Shown in pieces: positions 33,689 to 43,939 of a stretch of DNA of 64,000 nt. A program made the translations under genes and the position numbers. Location: contig NZ_LMDJ01000032.1 in assembly GCF_001425045.1 (NCBI RefSeq), positions 388,525 through 452,524 of the forward strand, read 5' to 3'. Within the stretch, counting starts at the first letter, position 1. The number at the start of each line of letters is the position of its first letter. The notes below the pieces were generated by a model that saw nothing but the letters and a program-made list of their open reading frames with translations, was not told where the DNA came from and made no database searches. The DNA is from Massilia sp. Root351 (GTDB taxonomy: Bacteria; Pseudomonadota; Gammaproteobacteria; Burkholderiales; Burkholderiaceae_D).

Positions 33689-34702
33689 ATGAATAGCGTA
33701 CAAATGAGCATCTATGTGCTGGGAGTGCTGATCTTCCTGGCGCTGGTGTTTGACTTCATGAATGGCTTCCACGACGCGGCGAACGCGATCGCCACCGTGG
33801 TCTCGACGGGCGTGCTCAAGCCGCAGACCGCCGTCGCCATGGCCGCCTGCTTCAACTTCATCGCCATCTTCGTGTTTCACCAGCTGACCGTGGCCACCAC
33901 GGTGGGCAAGGGCACCATCGACCCCGGCGTGGTCGACCAGTACGTCATCTTCGGCGCGCTGATGGGCGCCATCGTGTGGAACCTGGTGACCTGGTACTAC
34001 GGCATCCCCTCGTCGTCCTCGCACGCGCTGATCGGCGGCCTGGTGGGTGCGGCGGTCGCCAAGTCGGGCACCGGTGCGCTGGTCTCCGCCGGCCTGATCA
34101 AGACGGTGATGTTCATCGTGCTGTCGCCGCTGCTGGGCTTCGTGTTCGGTTCGCTGATGATGCTGATGGTGTCCTGGATCTTTGTCCGCACCACGCCGCG
34201 CAAGGTCGACACCTGGTTCCGCCGCCTGCAGCTGGCATCGGCCGCGGCATATTCGCTGGGCCACGGCGGCAACGACGCGCAAAAGACCATCGGTATCATC
34301 TGGATGCTGCTGATCGCGGCCGGCCACTCGCTGTCCACCGACGCCGAGCCGCCGCTGTGGGTGGTGGTGTCGTGCTACACGGCGATCAGCTTCGGCACGC
34401 TGTTCGGCGGCTGGCGCATCGTCAAGACCATGGGCCAGAAGATCACCAAGCTGAAACCGGTGGGCGGCTTCTGCGCCGAAACCGGCGGCGCCATCACGCT
34501 GTTCACCGCCACCGCCCTGGGCGTGCCGGTGTCCACCACCCACACCATCACCGGCGCCATCGTCGGCGTCGGCTCGGCGCAAAAGATGTCGGCGGTGCGC
34601 TGGGGCGTGGCGGGCAACATCGTGTGGGCCTGGATCTTTACCATCCCGGCCTCCGCTTTCGTGGCCGCGATCGCATGGTGGATCGGCAAGCACATCCTGT
34701 AA
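33689..34702 (+). CDS. pit: Low-affinity inorganic phosphate transporter, Pit family
   Basis: The protein has 337 residues and about ten membrane helices, with the two inverted PHO4 signature repeats GFHDAANAIAT near residue 25 and HGGNDAQKTIG near residue 192. Pit carries metal-phosphate with protons. It is shorter than E. coli PitA (499), lacking the large central loop, as in many DUF47-paired forms. A terminator follows. Confidence 0.94.
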   Translation: MNSVQMSIYVLGVLIFLALVFDFMNGFHDAANAIATVVSTGVLKPQTAVAMAACFNFIAIFVFHQLTVATTVGKGTIDPGVVDQYVIFGALMGAIVWNLVTWYYGIPSSSSHALIGGLVGAAVAKSGTGALVSAGLIKTVMFIVLSPLLGFVFGSLMMLMVSWIFVRTTPRKVDTWFRRLQLASAAAYSLGHGGNDAQKTIGIIWMLLIAAGHSLSTDAEPPLWVVVSCYTAISFGTLFGGWRIVKTMGQKITKLKPVGGFCAETGGAITLFTATALGVPVSTTHTITGAIVGVGSAQKMSAVRWGVAGNIVWAWIFTIPASAFVAAIAWWIGKHIL

Positions 34703-34726
34703 GCCTGCGCAGCACGACACGCATGA

Positions 34727-34762
34727 ATGCCGCCCGGTGCACCCTGGGCGGCATTTTTTTTT
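34727..34762 (+). terminator. Terminator after pit
   Basis: A nine-pair stem ATGCCGCCC / GGGCGGCAT with a ten-base loop runs into eight T. Confidence 0.9.
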
Positions 34763-34784
34763 GTTCCATGGATGGGAGTCGGCC

Positions 34785-35092
34785 GTGCCGCGTGCGCTAC
34801 TGTTGATATTGCTGCTCGTGCTGGCCGCCTGCGGCAAGTGCAAGTACGCGCCAGACCACCGTATCGCCGGTGCGGACCTCCGGTGTCAAACTGCCGGTCG
34901 AAACTGCCGAGGTCACAGCTTGCCAGGGTGCATGGCTGTCCCGTTACCTGGTATTTCAGCCGGCGACCGGCTCGCCGTTCTCGTCGGCTAGCGGCAGGCT
35001 GACGCTGACGATCAGCCACGACAATGTGGCCGGCCTGGAGCGCAGCAGCGCCTACCAACACGGCGGCGCGTGCAGCGTCCGCTGCGAATAGC
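34785..35092 (+). pseudogene. Small lipoprotein gene broken by a frameshift
   Basis: From a GTG at 34785 the frame reads a lipoprotein signal, PRALLLILLLVLAACGKCK, with lipobox LAAC. Near 34860-34880 the coding character moves to the next frame, which then reads on as RTSGVKLPVETAEVTAC and further to VAGLERSSAYQHGGACSV before a TAG at 35090-35092. The first frame runs on without natural codon use and stops at 34991. One base gained or lost would join the two into a protein of about 100 residues. It could be a real loss of function or a sequencing error. I do not recognise the family. Confidence 0.55.
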
Positions 35093-35148
35093 CGGTCATT
35101 GCCATGGCCCGTGCCGGGCTGCGCCGCGGGGTGATCACCTCCGGCTGC

Positions 35149-35154
35149 TAAAAT
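35149..35154 (+). promoter_or_regulatory. -10 box immediately before the SBF transporter gene
   Basis: TAAAAT lies six bases before the ATG at 35161, the same spacing type as before dnaB, suggesting a leaderless or nearly leaderless transcript. Confidence 0.4.
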
Positions 35155-35160
35155 ACGCCT

Positions 35161-36153
35161 ATGCCTTCCATCCTCGCTCTTTTGCGCCGCCTGCGGCCCG
35201 ACAACTTTACGCTCGCCCTGCTGCTCACCGTGGCCTTCGCCAGCCTGCTGCCGGCCACCGGCCGCGTGGCCGAAGGCTTCGGCGCGGTCACCACGGTCGC
35301 CATCGGCGCGCTGTTCTTCCTGCACGGCGCCAAGCTGCCGCGCGAAGCCATCCTGGCCGGCATGACGCACTGGCGGTTGCACCTGCTGGTGCTGTGCTGC
35401 ACCTTCGTGCTGTTCCCGGTGCTGGGCATGCTGCTCAAGCCGCTCGCGCTGACGGTGCTCACGCCCGACCTGTACCTGGGCATCCTTTTCCTGTGCATGC
35501 TGCCGTCCACCGTGCAATCGTCGATCGCATTCACCGCCGTGGCACGCGGCAACGTGGCGGCCGCCGTGTGCAGCGCCTCGGCGTCCAATTTCTTCGGTAT
35601 CTTCCTCACGCCGCTGCTGGTCAGCGCACTGGTGGTGCACGGCCCGGCGGGCAAGTCCTCGGCCGACGCTGTGCTGTCCATCGTGCTGCAGCTGCTGCTG
35701 CCTTTCATCGCGGGTCAGCTGATGCGGCCCTGGATCGGGGCCTGGGTGGACCGCCGCAAGCCGATGCTGAAGTACGTGGACCAGGGCTCGATCCTGCTGG
35801 TGGTCTATACGGCCTTCAGCCAGGCCGTCAGCGAAGGGCTGTGGCTCAAGGTCGGCGCGACCGCGCTGCTGGCGCTGACGCTGCTGTGCTGCCTGCTGCT
35901 GGCCGTGGTGCTGACGCTGACAGGCTGGCTCAGCCGACGGCTGGGTTTTTGCAAGGAGGATGAGGTGACCATCGTCTTCTGCGGCTCCAAAAAAAGCCTG
36001 GCCAGCGGCGTGCCGATGGCCAAGGTGCTGTTTGCCACGTCGTCGCTGGGCGTGGTGATCCTGCCGCTGATGCTGTTCCACCAGATCCAGCTGATGGTGT
36101 GCGCGGTGCTGGCGCAGCGTTTCGCGCGCCGCGCGGAGCGCTTGGCGCCATGA
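35161..36153 (+). CDS. Bile acid:sodium symporter family (SBF-like) transporter
   Basis: The protein has 330 residues and about ten membrane helices, of the SBF-like (YfeH / PSE) family: the helices include FGAVTTVAIGALFFLHGAKL and LCMLPSTVQSSIAFTAVARG, and the late motif IVFCGSKKSLASGVPMAKVL that marks the crossover sodium site. Family members move bile acids or other organic anions with sodium; the substrate here is not known. Its stop overlaps the GNAT gene start as ATGA. Confidence 0.93.
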   Translation: MPSILALLRRLRPDNFTLALLLTVAFASLLPATGRVAEGFGAVTTVAIGALFFLHGAKLPREAILAGMTHWRLHLLVLCCTFVLFPVLGMLLKPLALTVLTPDLYLGILFLCMLPSTVQSSIAFTAVARGNVAAAVCSASASNFFGIFLTPLLVSALVVHGPAGKSSADAVLSIVLQLLLPFIAGQLMRPWIGAWVDRRKPMLKYVDQGSILLVVYTAFSQAVSEGLWLKVGATALLALTLLCCLLLAVVLTLTGWLSRRLGFCKEDEVTIVFCGSKKSLASGVPMAKVLFATSSLGVVILPLMLFHQIQLMVCAVLAQRFARRAERLAP

Positions 36154-36641
36154 GCGTCGTGCGCGCCATGCGCGGCGTGGCGGCGCGGCCGCAGGTGCGG
36201 GTGCAGCCGGCAGATCCGGGATCGGCGGATGCGCTGCTGCTGGTGGCGGAGCTGTCGGCGGTGCTGGCGGCCATCACCGGCGACAGCGGCCAGTCGTCCT
36301 TCGACGTGGACGACGTGCGTGGCCCGCGGGCGTGCTTTGCCTTGGCGCGTAGTGTGCAAGGCACTGCGCTGGGCTGCGGCGCGTTCCGGCCGCTGGAGCA
36401 AGGCATCGCCGAGGTGAAGCGCATGTACGCGCGGCCCGGCCATGGCGGCGTAGGCAGCGCGGTGCTGGCCTACCTGGAAAAACAAGCCGCAGCGCTGGGT
36501 TACCAGGCGCTGCGGCTGTCGACGCGCCGCGTCAACACGCGGGCGGTGGCATTCTATGAAGCGCGCGGCTACCGCGTCATTTCCAACTTCGGCCGCTACG
36601 CCGCCAAGCCCGAGTCGGTCTGCTTCGAAAAGCAGCTGTGA
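36150..36641 (+). CDS. GNAT-family N-acetyltransferase
   Basis: This 163-residue acetyltransferase of the GNAT fold is recognised by the acetyl-CoA-binding stretch VKRMYARPGHGGVGSAVLAY (the usual R-x-x-G-x-G/A reads R-P-G-H-G-G-V-G) and by the late motif LRLSTRRVNTRAVAFYEARG followed by YRVISNFGRYAAKPESVCFE. The target of acetylation is unknown. Start 36150 overlaps the stop of the transporter gene, so the two are coupled. Confidence 0.9.
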   Translation: MSVVRAMRGVAARPQVRVQPADPGSADALLLVAELSAVLAAITGDSGQSSFDVDDVRGPRACFALARSVQGTALGCGAFRPLEQGIAEVKRMYARPGHGGVGSAVLAYLEKQAAALGYQALRLSTRRVNTRAVAFYEARGYRVISNFGRYAAKPESVCFEKQL

Positions 36642-36656
36642 CCCGGGCCGGTCCCG

Positions 36657-39080
36657 TCAGTTGATGGTGACGTTGGCGCTGGTGGCCACGCCGTTCGGCG
36701 TGGTTACCGTGACCGTGAATTTGCCCTTCGAAGCTTGCGATGGGCAGCCCACCGTGACCAGGTGGGACCCCGGTATGATGCTTTGGCCAACGGCCCGCAC
36801 GACATTCGGCACCTTCACGCTGCCGGGGACCACCGGGACGAATGTGGCGCCGAACAGGGCATTGAAGTCGAGCACGGTCCCGGCCGGCATGATGTTGTTG
36901 CGCTCGTCTTTCACCGTCACCAGGATGTCGGCGGTCAGGTTGGCGTTGCACACGGGCGCCGTCGGCGAGAAACTGATCACGGCCCTGCTGCCCGAGAAGA
37001 TCAGGCCGACCTGCCGCGATATATATTGCACGTACGGGCTCCTGGTTGGCGGCGAGCGCAGCACGCCGTTGTACACGCCGTCCCCGGGTGTGCTGCACTT
37101 CGTATTCTGGTTCAGGCCGATGCACGGTTCGCCGCTTGACCAGGCGCCGTTCTCGTCGTCGTCGCGGAACACGTCGGGACTAAGGTCGATGAACGCTTCG
37201 CCGCTGTCGTAGACGTTGTTGCCATTGGCGTCGATCAAGGTTTCCTCGCCCTGTGCATAAGCCAGTACCACGACCTTGCCGTCGGATTTGCGTGGCGCCC
37301 CCGAACGCAATTCGACCGTGCAGGTGCCGGAGCCGGGACCGACCCGCGAATTGGTGGTCTGGGAGGTGCCGGGCGGTACGCCAGGGACCACGTTGTCCGG
37401 GGTGGCGCCGGGAGGCGGCAGCGAACCGGTGACGCAGGAGGCGCCGATCACGCCCGCGCTGGTGGTGAAATTGACGGCGGTGCCATCCGGCGCCGGGTTG
37501 CCGAAATGGTCGCCCAGGCTGGCTGTGATGAAGCTGCAGGACAGATCGAACTCGAACCCCTCGCAATTGCCGGTGGAGGCAGCAAGCGAGAGATGGCGCT
37601 GGTCCGGTACGCCGGTAGAGATCACCAGGATGTTCGAGAGCGTGGTAATTTCCGTGCCCCTTACCCTGGCGACCACGCTGACCGAAGTTGGAATGGTGCC
37701 GGCGCTAACCAGGGTGGTCACCGTGCCGTCCGCTCCCGAAGTAGCCGAGGCCGGAGTGAGCGTCAGTCCGCCGATGGTGCCGACCGCCATCGTATCGGCG
37801 AACAGGAAATCGATCTGCTTGCCCGAGGCAGGGTTGCCGGTCACGTCCATCACCTGGAATTTGAGGGTGGAGAATTCCTGGCGGCCGAAGCCGCCGGTGC
37901 CCTTCAGCGCAATATTGGTGGTGTTCGCATTGATAAACTTGATCGAACCGGCGGCAGCGGGCAGCACGGTCAGCGTGCCGGCCCGGCTGATGTTGCCGCC
38001 CAGCGTGACGCTGGCGGTGATCACGTCCGGCACCCCGCAGCCGCGGTCGGAATAGCTTGCCGTCGCGACGCCATTTTGCGTCAATACTGGTGAACCGATG
38101 GAAGCCCGGCCTGCCGCCACGCAGGGCGAGGTGAAGCTGACCGGGAGCACCGGCAGATAAGGCGCGCCATCGCTTTGGACGGTGACGCTGACGCTGGCAT
38201 TGCCGCCCGCCGACAAGATGGAAGGCGTCATGGTCAGGCTGCTCAGCGCGAGGGCCTTGAATCCGACGCTATAGTTCAATGACGCCGATGCCGGGACAGC
38301 GCCCACGCTGGCTGCGGCCTGGGCGGTGTAGGCGCCCGCCTGCGTGCCGGCATTGATGCCGACCTTGGCGATGCCGCTGGCGTCGGTCAGCGCGGTGCCG
38401 GAGGGCGGTTCCATGACCGAGGTTTTGTCGCTGCTGGAGAATGTGACGGCGACGTTTGCTTGCGGCACGCCAGCGCTGTTTCTGATGGTGGCCGAGAGCG
38501 TGCCGCTGCGTTCGGGCGAGATGGCGGTGGTGGGGGCGCCGCCGGTGTCGGCCAGCGACAGCGTAACCATGCTGGCCGGGGCGCTGACGGCGTAGCTCAC
38601 TTGCGCGGTCAGGTTGCCGCTGGCGAGGGCGGCGGTCGCGGTGGCGGTGAAGGCGCCGGCCTGCGTGCCCGCATTCAGGCCGATCCTGGCCACGCCGCTG
38701 GCGTCGGTCAACGCGCTGCCGGAGGCGGGACTGAGAACGGCAGTTTTGTCGGACGTGATCACGGTCACGGTGACGTTGGGCACGGCATTGCCGCGCGCGT
38801 CTTTCAGCGTCAGCACCAGGGTACCGCTGCGCGACTGCGAAATGGAGGTGATGGCGGCGCCGGCCGAATCGGTCAGCGCCATGGCCAGTGAGGAGGCGGT
38901 GCTGGACGGCGTGCTGGTGGTGCCGCCGCAGGACGGCAGGGCGGGATCGCGCCCGGCGTCAAAGCTGACGCATCCGCCGCTGGGGCCGCCGCCGCCGCCG
39001 CCACAGGCGGTCAACACGCTCGCCAGGACGGCGGCAAGCAGGAACTGTGCTGGTCGGGAATACCTCGATAAGTCTCGCAT
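36657..39080 (-). CDS. Large Ig-like (Big_1/invasin) repeat lipoprotein with two calcium-type loops
   Basis: This protein has about 807 residues. A signal peptide ends in a lipobox LTAC followed by six Gly. It then has two closely similar Ig-like repeats of about 105 residues (each with SGTALTDASG-like and NAGTQAGA motifs), at about 60-265, a third divergent repeat, and further Ig-like units. Near residue 600 are two 12-residue loops of EF-hand/dockerin type, DANGNNVYDSGE and DDDENGAWSSGE. The start at 39080 has GGGGTGG before it. It lies at the 3' end of the Tad locus, 30-40 bases beyond the previous gene, so it may be the pilus-linked adhesin. It converges with the GNAT gene. Confidence 0.85.
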   Translation of the reverse strand: MRDLSRYSRPAQFLLAAVLASVLTACGGGGGGPSGGCVSFDAGRDPALPSCGGTTSTPSSTASSLAMALTDSAGAAITSISQSRSGTLVLTLKDARGNAVPNVTVTVITSDKTAVLSPASGSALTDASGVARIGLNAGTQAGAFTATATAALASGNLTAQVSYAVSAPASMVTLSLADTGGAPTTAISPERSGTLSATIRNSAGVPQANVAVTFSSSDKTSVMEPPSGTALTDASGIAKVGINAGTQAGAYTAQAAASVGAVPASASLNYSVGFKALALSSLTMTPSILSAGGNASVSVTVQSDGAPYLPVLPVSFTSPCVAAGRASIGSPVLTQNGVATASYSDRGCGVPDVITASVTLGGNISRAGTLTVLPAAAGSIKFINANTTNIALKGTGGFGRQEFSTLKFQVMDVTGNPASGKQIDFLFADTMAVGTIGGLTLTPASATSGADGTVTTLVSAGTIPTSVSVVARVRGTEITTLSNILVISTGVPDQRHLSLAASTGNCEGFEFDLSCSFITASLGDHFGNPAPDGTAVNFTTSAGVIGASCVTGSLPPPGATPDNVVPGVPPGTSQTTNSRVGPGSGTCTVELRSGAPRKSDGKVVVLAYAQGEETLIDANGNNVYDSGEAFIDLSPDVFRDDDENGAWSSGEPCIGLNQNTKCSTPGDGVYNGVLRSPPTRSPYVQYISRQVGLIFSGSRAVISFSPTAPVCNANLTADILVTVKDERNNIMPAGTVLDFNALFGATFVPVVPGSVKVPNVVRAVGQSIIPGSHLVTVGCPSQASKGKFTVTVTTPNGVATSANVTIN

Positions 39081-39122
39081 GTGCCACCCCAATTTGGTTG
39101 GATTTGGAATTGTTCTGGACGC

Positions 39123-40517
39123 TCAATCGTTGCTGCTGGTGTTTGTGCTGATGCCGGTGCCGAGGGCGGCCAGCAAGGTGGCGGCGTTTTCCGCGCTGGC
39201 CAGCTGGGCTGGCGCGTCTTTGCCCAGCACCAGGCGCAGCTCGGTGCGCGTGCGCGGCCCGGCGTCCTGCAGCGTGGCCTGGCCGCGCAGCGCGGCTTGC
39301 AGCTCGGCAGCCTGCTGGCGGTAGCCGGGGCGGTACTCGATGGTGGTCTGCTGCTGGCGGTAGGGCTTTTCGTTGCTCAGGCGCTCGACCGGGATGCCCA
39401 GTTGCGCCAGTGCGCGGCGGAAGCGCTTGGCCAGGCCGGGCACGCCGTTGCCGTTGGCAATTTCCAGCTGCGCTAGCAGCGCGGCGGAAGGCGCCGGCAC
39501 GGCGGGCAGCGGCGCAGGGGCCGACGATGCAGTGGCAGGCAATGGCGCCACGGCCAAGCTGGTGGCGGTCGCTGCCACGGTTGCGGCAGCATCGCTTGCT
39601 ATTTTCGTGGCGGCTGCGGCGGCCGCTTCGGTCGCCGCGTGGCGCAACTGGAGCTGGCGCAGCTGCTCCTGCACTTCGCGCAGTTCGGCGCGAGTTGGCG
39701 GCGGCAAACCGGCGTCGACGGCCTCGGCGGCGGCAGGCAGCGGCAAGCGCGTGGCCGGCACCGCTGGTGCGGTGGCGGTGGCGGCAGGCATGGGGGGAGC
39801 GGCACCGGCGGACACCGCCGGTACAGCTTGCACTGCGGTTCCAGCGGCCCCGGCGGAGGGACTGATCGCGGTGCTGATGGGTGCTGGCGCTGGCGCGGCG
39901 GCCAGCTGGGCGCTGGCGGCGCCGGCGGCAGCCGCCGCTTCGGCCAGACGCAGATTGTCTTGCGCACGGGTGCTGGCTGCGTCCAGCGCCAGGGCGCGGC
40001 GCAGCATGGCGATGGCGGCTTGCTGGTCGCCCATCAGGTGGTACACATAGCCCAGGTTGTTGCTCAGCTGCGCTTGTGCCGGGTAGTCGTCCACCAGGGC
40101 CAGCAAGGCGTCGCGCGCTTCGGCCAGACGGCCCTGGCGCGCGTCGATGGCCGCCACCGCCATGCGGGCGTCAAGCTGGCGGCCGTCCAGCGCGAGCGAC
40201 TGCGCGTAGGCCCCCATCGCCAGCCCGATCTGGCCGCGCTCCTGGTGGTATTTGCCGAGCCGGTACCAGGCGGCCGCGCCCTGGTCGCCGCTGTGCTGCA
40301 TGCGCAGCAGCGGCTGCACGGCCAGCGCGGTGGTGTGCGGCGGCGACGCGCAGCCCAGCAGCAGTACCGCGCTGCAAGCGGCCAGCAGCGGTGCGGGAAG
40401 GCGGCGCGTGCCGCTGATGCGCACGGCTGCGGCGCGGATGGTGGACTCGCGGGAAACGGACGCGCAGGACATGGAATCGTGAGACATGGAATCGTGGGAC
40501 ATGGAATCGTGGGACAT
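39123..40517 (-). CDS. TPR lipoprotein with LytR_C domain (TadD-like)
   Basis: The protein has 464 residues. A short repeated N-terminus (MSHDS three times) precedes a signal with lipobox LLLGCAS near residue 55. TPR-like helices span about 75-190 (WYRLGKYHQERGQIGLAMGA, NNLGYVYHLMGDQQAAI), followed by a very Ala/Pro-rich stretch and coiled coil, and a C-terminal LytR_C domain (IANGNGVPGLAKRFRRAL, IEYRPGYRQQAAEL). TPR lipoproteins at the end of tad operons are TadD, needed for secretin placement. The LytR_C addition is unusual and could contact the cell wall. AAGGAG lies before the first ATG. Confidence 0.82.
   Translation of the reverse strand: MSHDSMSHDSMSHDSMSCASVSRESTIRAAAVRISGTRRLPAPLLAACSAVLLLGCASPPHTTALAVQPLLRMQHSGDQGAAAWYRLGKYHQERGQIGLAMGAYAQSLALDGRQLDARMAVAAIDARQGRLAEARDALLALVDDYPAQAQLSNNLGYVYHLMGDQQAAIAMLRRALALDAASTRAQDNLRLAEAAAAAGAASAQLAAAPAPAPISTAISPSAGAAGTAVQAVPAVSAGAAPPMPAATATAPAVPATRLPLPAAAEAVDAGLPPPTRAELREVQEQLRQLQLRHAATEAAAAAATKIASDAAATVAATATSLAVAPLPATASSAPAPLPAVPAPSAALLAQLEIANGNGVPGLAKRFRRALAQLGIPVERLSNEKPYRQQQTTIEYRPGYRQQAAELQAALRGQATLQDAGPRTRTELRLVLGKDAPAQLASAENAATLLAALGTGISTNTSSND
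40464..40517 (-). repeat. 15-base repeats at the start of the TadD-like gene
   Basis: Three tandem copies of ATGTCCCACGATTCC (one with a T for C change) begin the gene, followed by a partial fourth. Each encodes MSHDS and each brings its own ATG. Confidence 0.85.
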
Positions 40518-40527
40518 GGAAGTCTCC

Positions 40528-41466
40528 TTATTGGCTGCTCATGCCGGGCAGCAGCACCCGGTAGATCTGGATGAAAGCCGGCCCCATCAACACCACCAGC
40601 AGGGACGGGAAAATGAAGAAAATCAGCGGGAACAGCAGCTTGAGCGCGATCTTGGCGGCTGCTTCCTCGGCGCGCTGGCGGCGCTTGGTGCGCAGCGTTT
40701 CGGACTGCACCCGCAGCGAATCGGCCACGCTGGTGCCGAAACGCTCGGCCTGGATCAGCATGGCCACCAGCGCGTCGACGTCGTCCACCCCGGTGCGTAG
40801 CGCCAGGTTGCGCAGCGCGCGGTCCTTCGGATTGCCGGCGCGCAGCTCCAGGGTCACCAGCTTGAGCTCCTCGCTCAGCACCGCGCTGCGCAGGCTGATC
40901 TCCTGCGATACCCGGCCCAGCGCGGCGTCAATCGCCAGCCCGGCTTCGACGCACACCGTCATCAAGTCCAGCGCGTCGGGGAAGCTCTCGAAGATTTCGC
41001 GCTGGCGCTGCTTGACGCGCATGCGCAGCAGCTGGTTGGGCAGGTAGTAGCCGGCGGCCGCCGCAATGAGTAGCCACATCAGCAGCGAGTTGCCCTCCAG
41101 GCGGCCGACGCCCACGTTCAGCCCCAGGTACAGCGTCAGCGGCAGCGCGATGGCCAGCGCCGTCTTGGCCGCGAAGTACAAGGTGGGAGCGGTAGGATGG
41201 CGCAGGCCGGCATTCATGAAGCGGGTGCGGATTGCCGAATTTTCCCAGCTGTTCTCGGGCGCGGATAATTGCCCCAGGGCCGAGGCCCAGCGCGTCATGC
41301 GCGCGCTCCACGGACCGGGTGCGCGCCGCTTGCGCTCGGCCGAATCGCCGACCTCGGCCAGGCGCTGCTGCACCGGACTGCGCGACAGCCGGCTCAGCAT
41401 CAGCAGCACGGCGCCGAACACGGCCACGAACAGCAGGGCCAGGCTGGCTAATTGGAATGGACTCAT
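40528..41466 (-). CDS. tadC: Tad pilus inner-membrane platform protein TadC
   Basis: This 312-residue protein of the type II secretion F family has three to four membrane helices (about 5-25, 108-128, 130-150 and 280-300) around a T2SF domain with FPDALDLMTVCVEAGLAIDAAL and QAERFGTSVADSLRVQSE. With TadB it forms the membrane platform on which the TadA ATPase acts. It begins 50 bases after tadB and ends ten bases before the TadD-like gene. Confidence 0.94.
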   Translation of the reverse strand: MSPFQLASLALLFVAVFGAVLLMLSRLSRSPVQQRLAEVGDSAERKRRAPGPWSARMTRWASALGQLSAPENSWENSAIRTRFMNAGLRHPTAPTLYFAAKTALAIALPLTLYLGLNVGVGRLEGNSLLMWLLIAAAAGYYLPNQLLRMRVKQRQREIFESFPDALDLMTVCVEAGLAIDAALGRVSQEISLRSAVLSEELKLVTLELRAGNPKDRALRNLALRTGVDDVDALVAMLIQAERFGTSVADSLRVQSETLRTKRRQRAEEAAAKIALKLLFPLIFFIFPSLLVVLMGPAFIQIYRVLLPGMSSQ

Positions 41467-41516
41467 GGCGGACTCCCGGTTCTACAGGTCTACAGGTTCG
41501 GAGGATGCGGCGCGCG

Positions 41517-42488
41517 CTACACGCGGATATGGATCATCTTGCGCATGACGAAAAAGCCCAGCAGCATCTGGCCGCCGGCGAAGCCGAGCATCATGCGTCC
41601 GGCCGGATCGGTAAACAGCACGTTCAGGAAGGCCGGGTTGGCCAGCTGTATCATGGCGGCCGCGCCGAAGGGCAGCAGGCCCAGCACCCAGGCCGACATG
41701 CGGCCCTCGGCCGACAGCACGCGCACCTGGCCCAGCAGCTTGATGCGCTCGCGGATGATGGTGCTGATGTTGTCGAGCAGCTCGGCCAGGTTGCCGCCCG
41801 TCTCGCGCTGGATGGTGACGGCGATGACGAAGTAGCGCAGGTCGGTGCTGGGCACGCGGGTGGCCAGGTTCATCAGCGCGTCCTGCATGGCGATGCCGAA
41901 ATTGACCTCGTCGAAAGCGGTGGCGAACTCGCCGGCGATCGGGTCGCGCATCTCGTTGCCCACCATGTTGAGCGCGGTGGGGAAGGCGTGGCCGGCGCGC
42001 AGCGCGCGGCCAATCAGGTCGAGCGCGTCGGGCAGCTGCTGGTCGATCTGCTGCAGGCGGCGGCGCTTGCGGCGCATCACGTACTGCAGCGGCAGCAGGC
42101 AGCCGGCCGCGCCCACCGCCAGCGCCAGCAGCGGCGGCAGGCCGGCCCACAGCGCGGCGATGGCCACCGGCACGACCGCCAGGCCCATCAGCGTCAGCAG
42201 GCGCGACACGCTCCAGCTCAGGCCGGACTGTTCCAGCAAGCGGTCGAGCTGGTGCGCGCGCGGCATGCCCAGCAGCAGGCGCTGCATCAGCGGCGACTTG
42301 CTCAGCAGGCGCTGCTTGATCATCGAGCTGCCCTGGCCGTTGGCGCCGGCCGACATCATGCGCAGGCGGCGCGCAATCCGTTCCGCCTCCGGGCCGCGGC
42401 TGGCGTTCCAGCCCAGGAACAGGCCTTCGACCGCCAGCACCACGGCGATGAAGATCAGGATGCCGAAGATGTAATAGAGATAGTCCAC
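41517..42488 (-). CDS. tadB: Tad pilus inner-membrane platform protein TadB
   Basis: The protein has 323 residues and belongs to the T2SF family. N-terminal helix at about 5-25, paired helices at about 105-145, and a C-terminal helix near 300. The T2SF core reads LPDALDLIGRALRAGHAFPTAL and RETGGNLAELLDNISTIIRER. It follows tadA by 39 bases and precedes tadC. Confidence 0.94.
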   Translation of the reverse strand: MDYLYYIFGILIFIAVVLAVEGLFLGWNASRGPEAERIARRLRMMSAGANGQGSSMIKQRLLSKSPLMQRLLLGMPRAHQLDRLLEQSGLSWSVSRLLTLMGLAVVPVAIAALWAGLPPLLALAVGAAGCLLPLQYVMRRKRRRLQQIDQQLPDALDLIGRALRAGHAFPTALNMVGNEMRDPIAGEFATAFDEVNFGIAMQDALMNLATRVPSTDLRYFVIAVTIQRETGGNLAELLDNISTIIRERIKLLGQVRVLSAEGRMSAWVLGLLPFGAAAMIQLANPAFLNVLFTDPAGRMMLGFAGGQMLLGFFVMRKMIHIRV

Positions 42489-42527
42489 GATGGTTCCCCT
42501 AGTCAGGCCCGCTTGGCCGCCGTCCCG

Positions 42528-43904
<1,377 letters not shown>

Positions 43905-43939
43905 GGCGGGTGTCTCCTGTATTGGGTGAAAGTCCGGGA

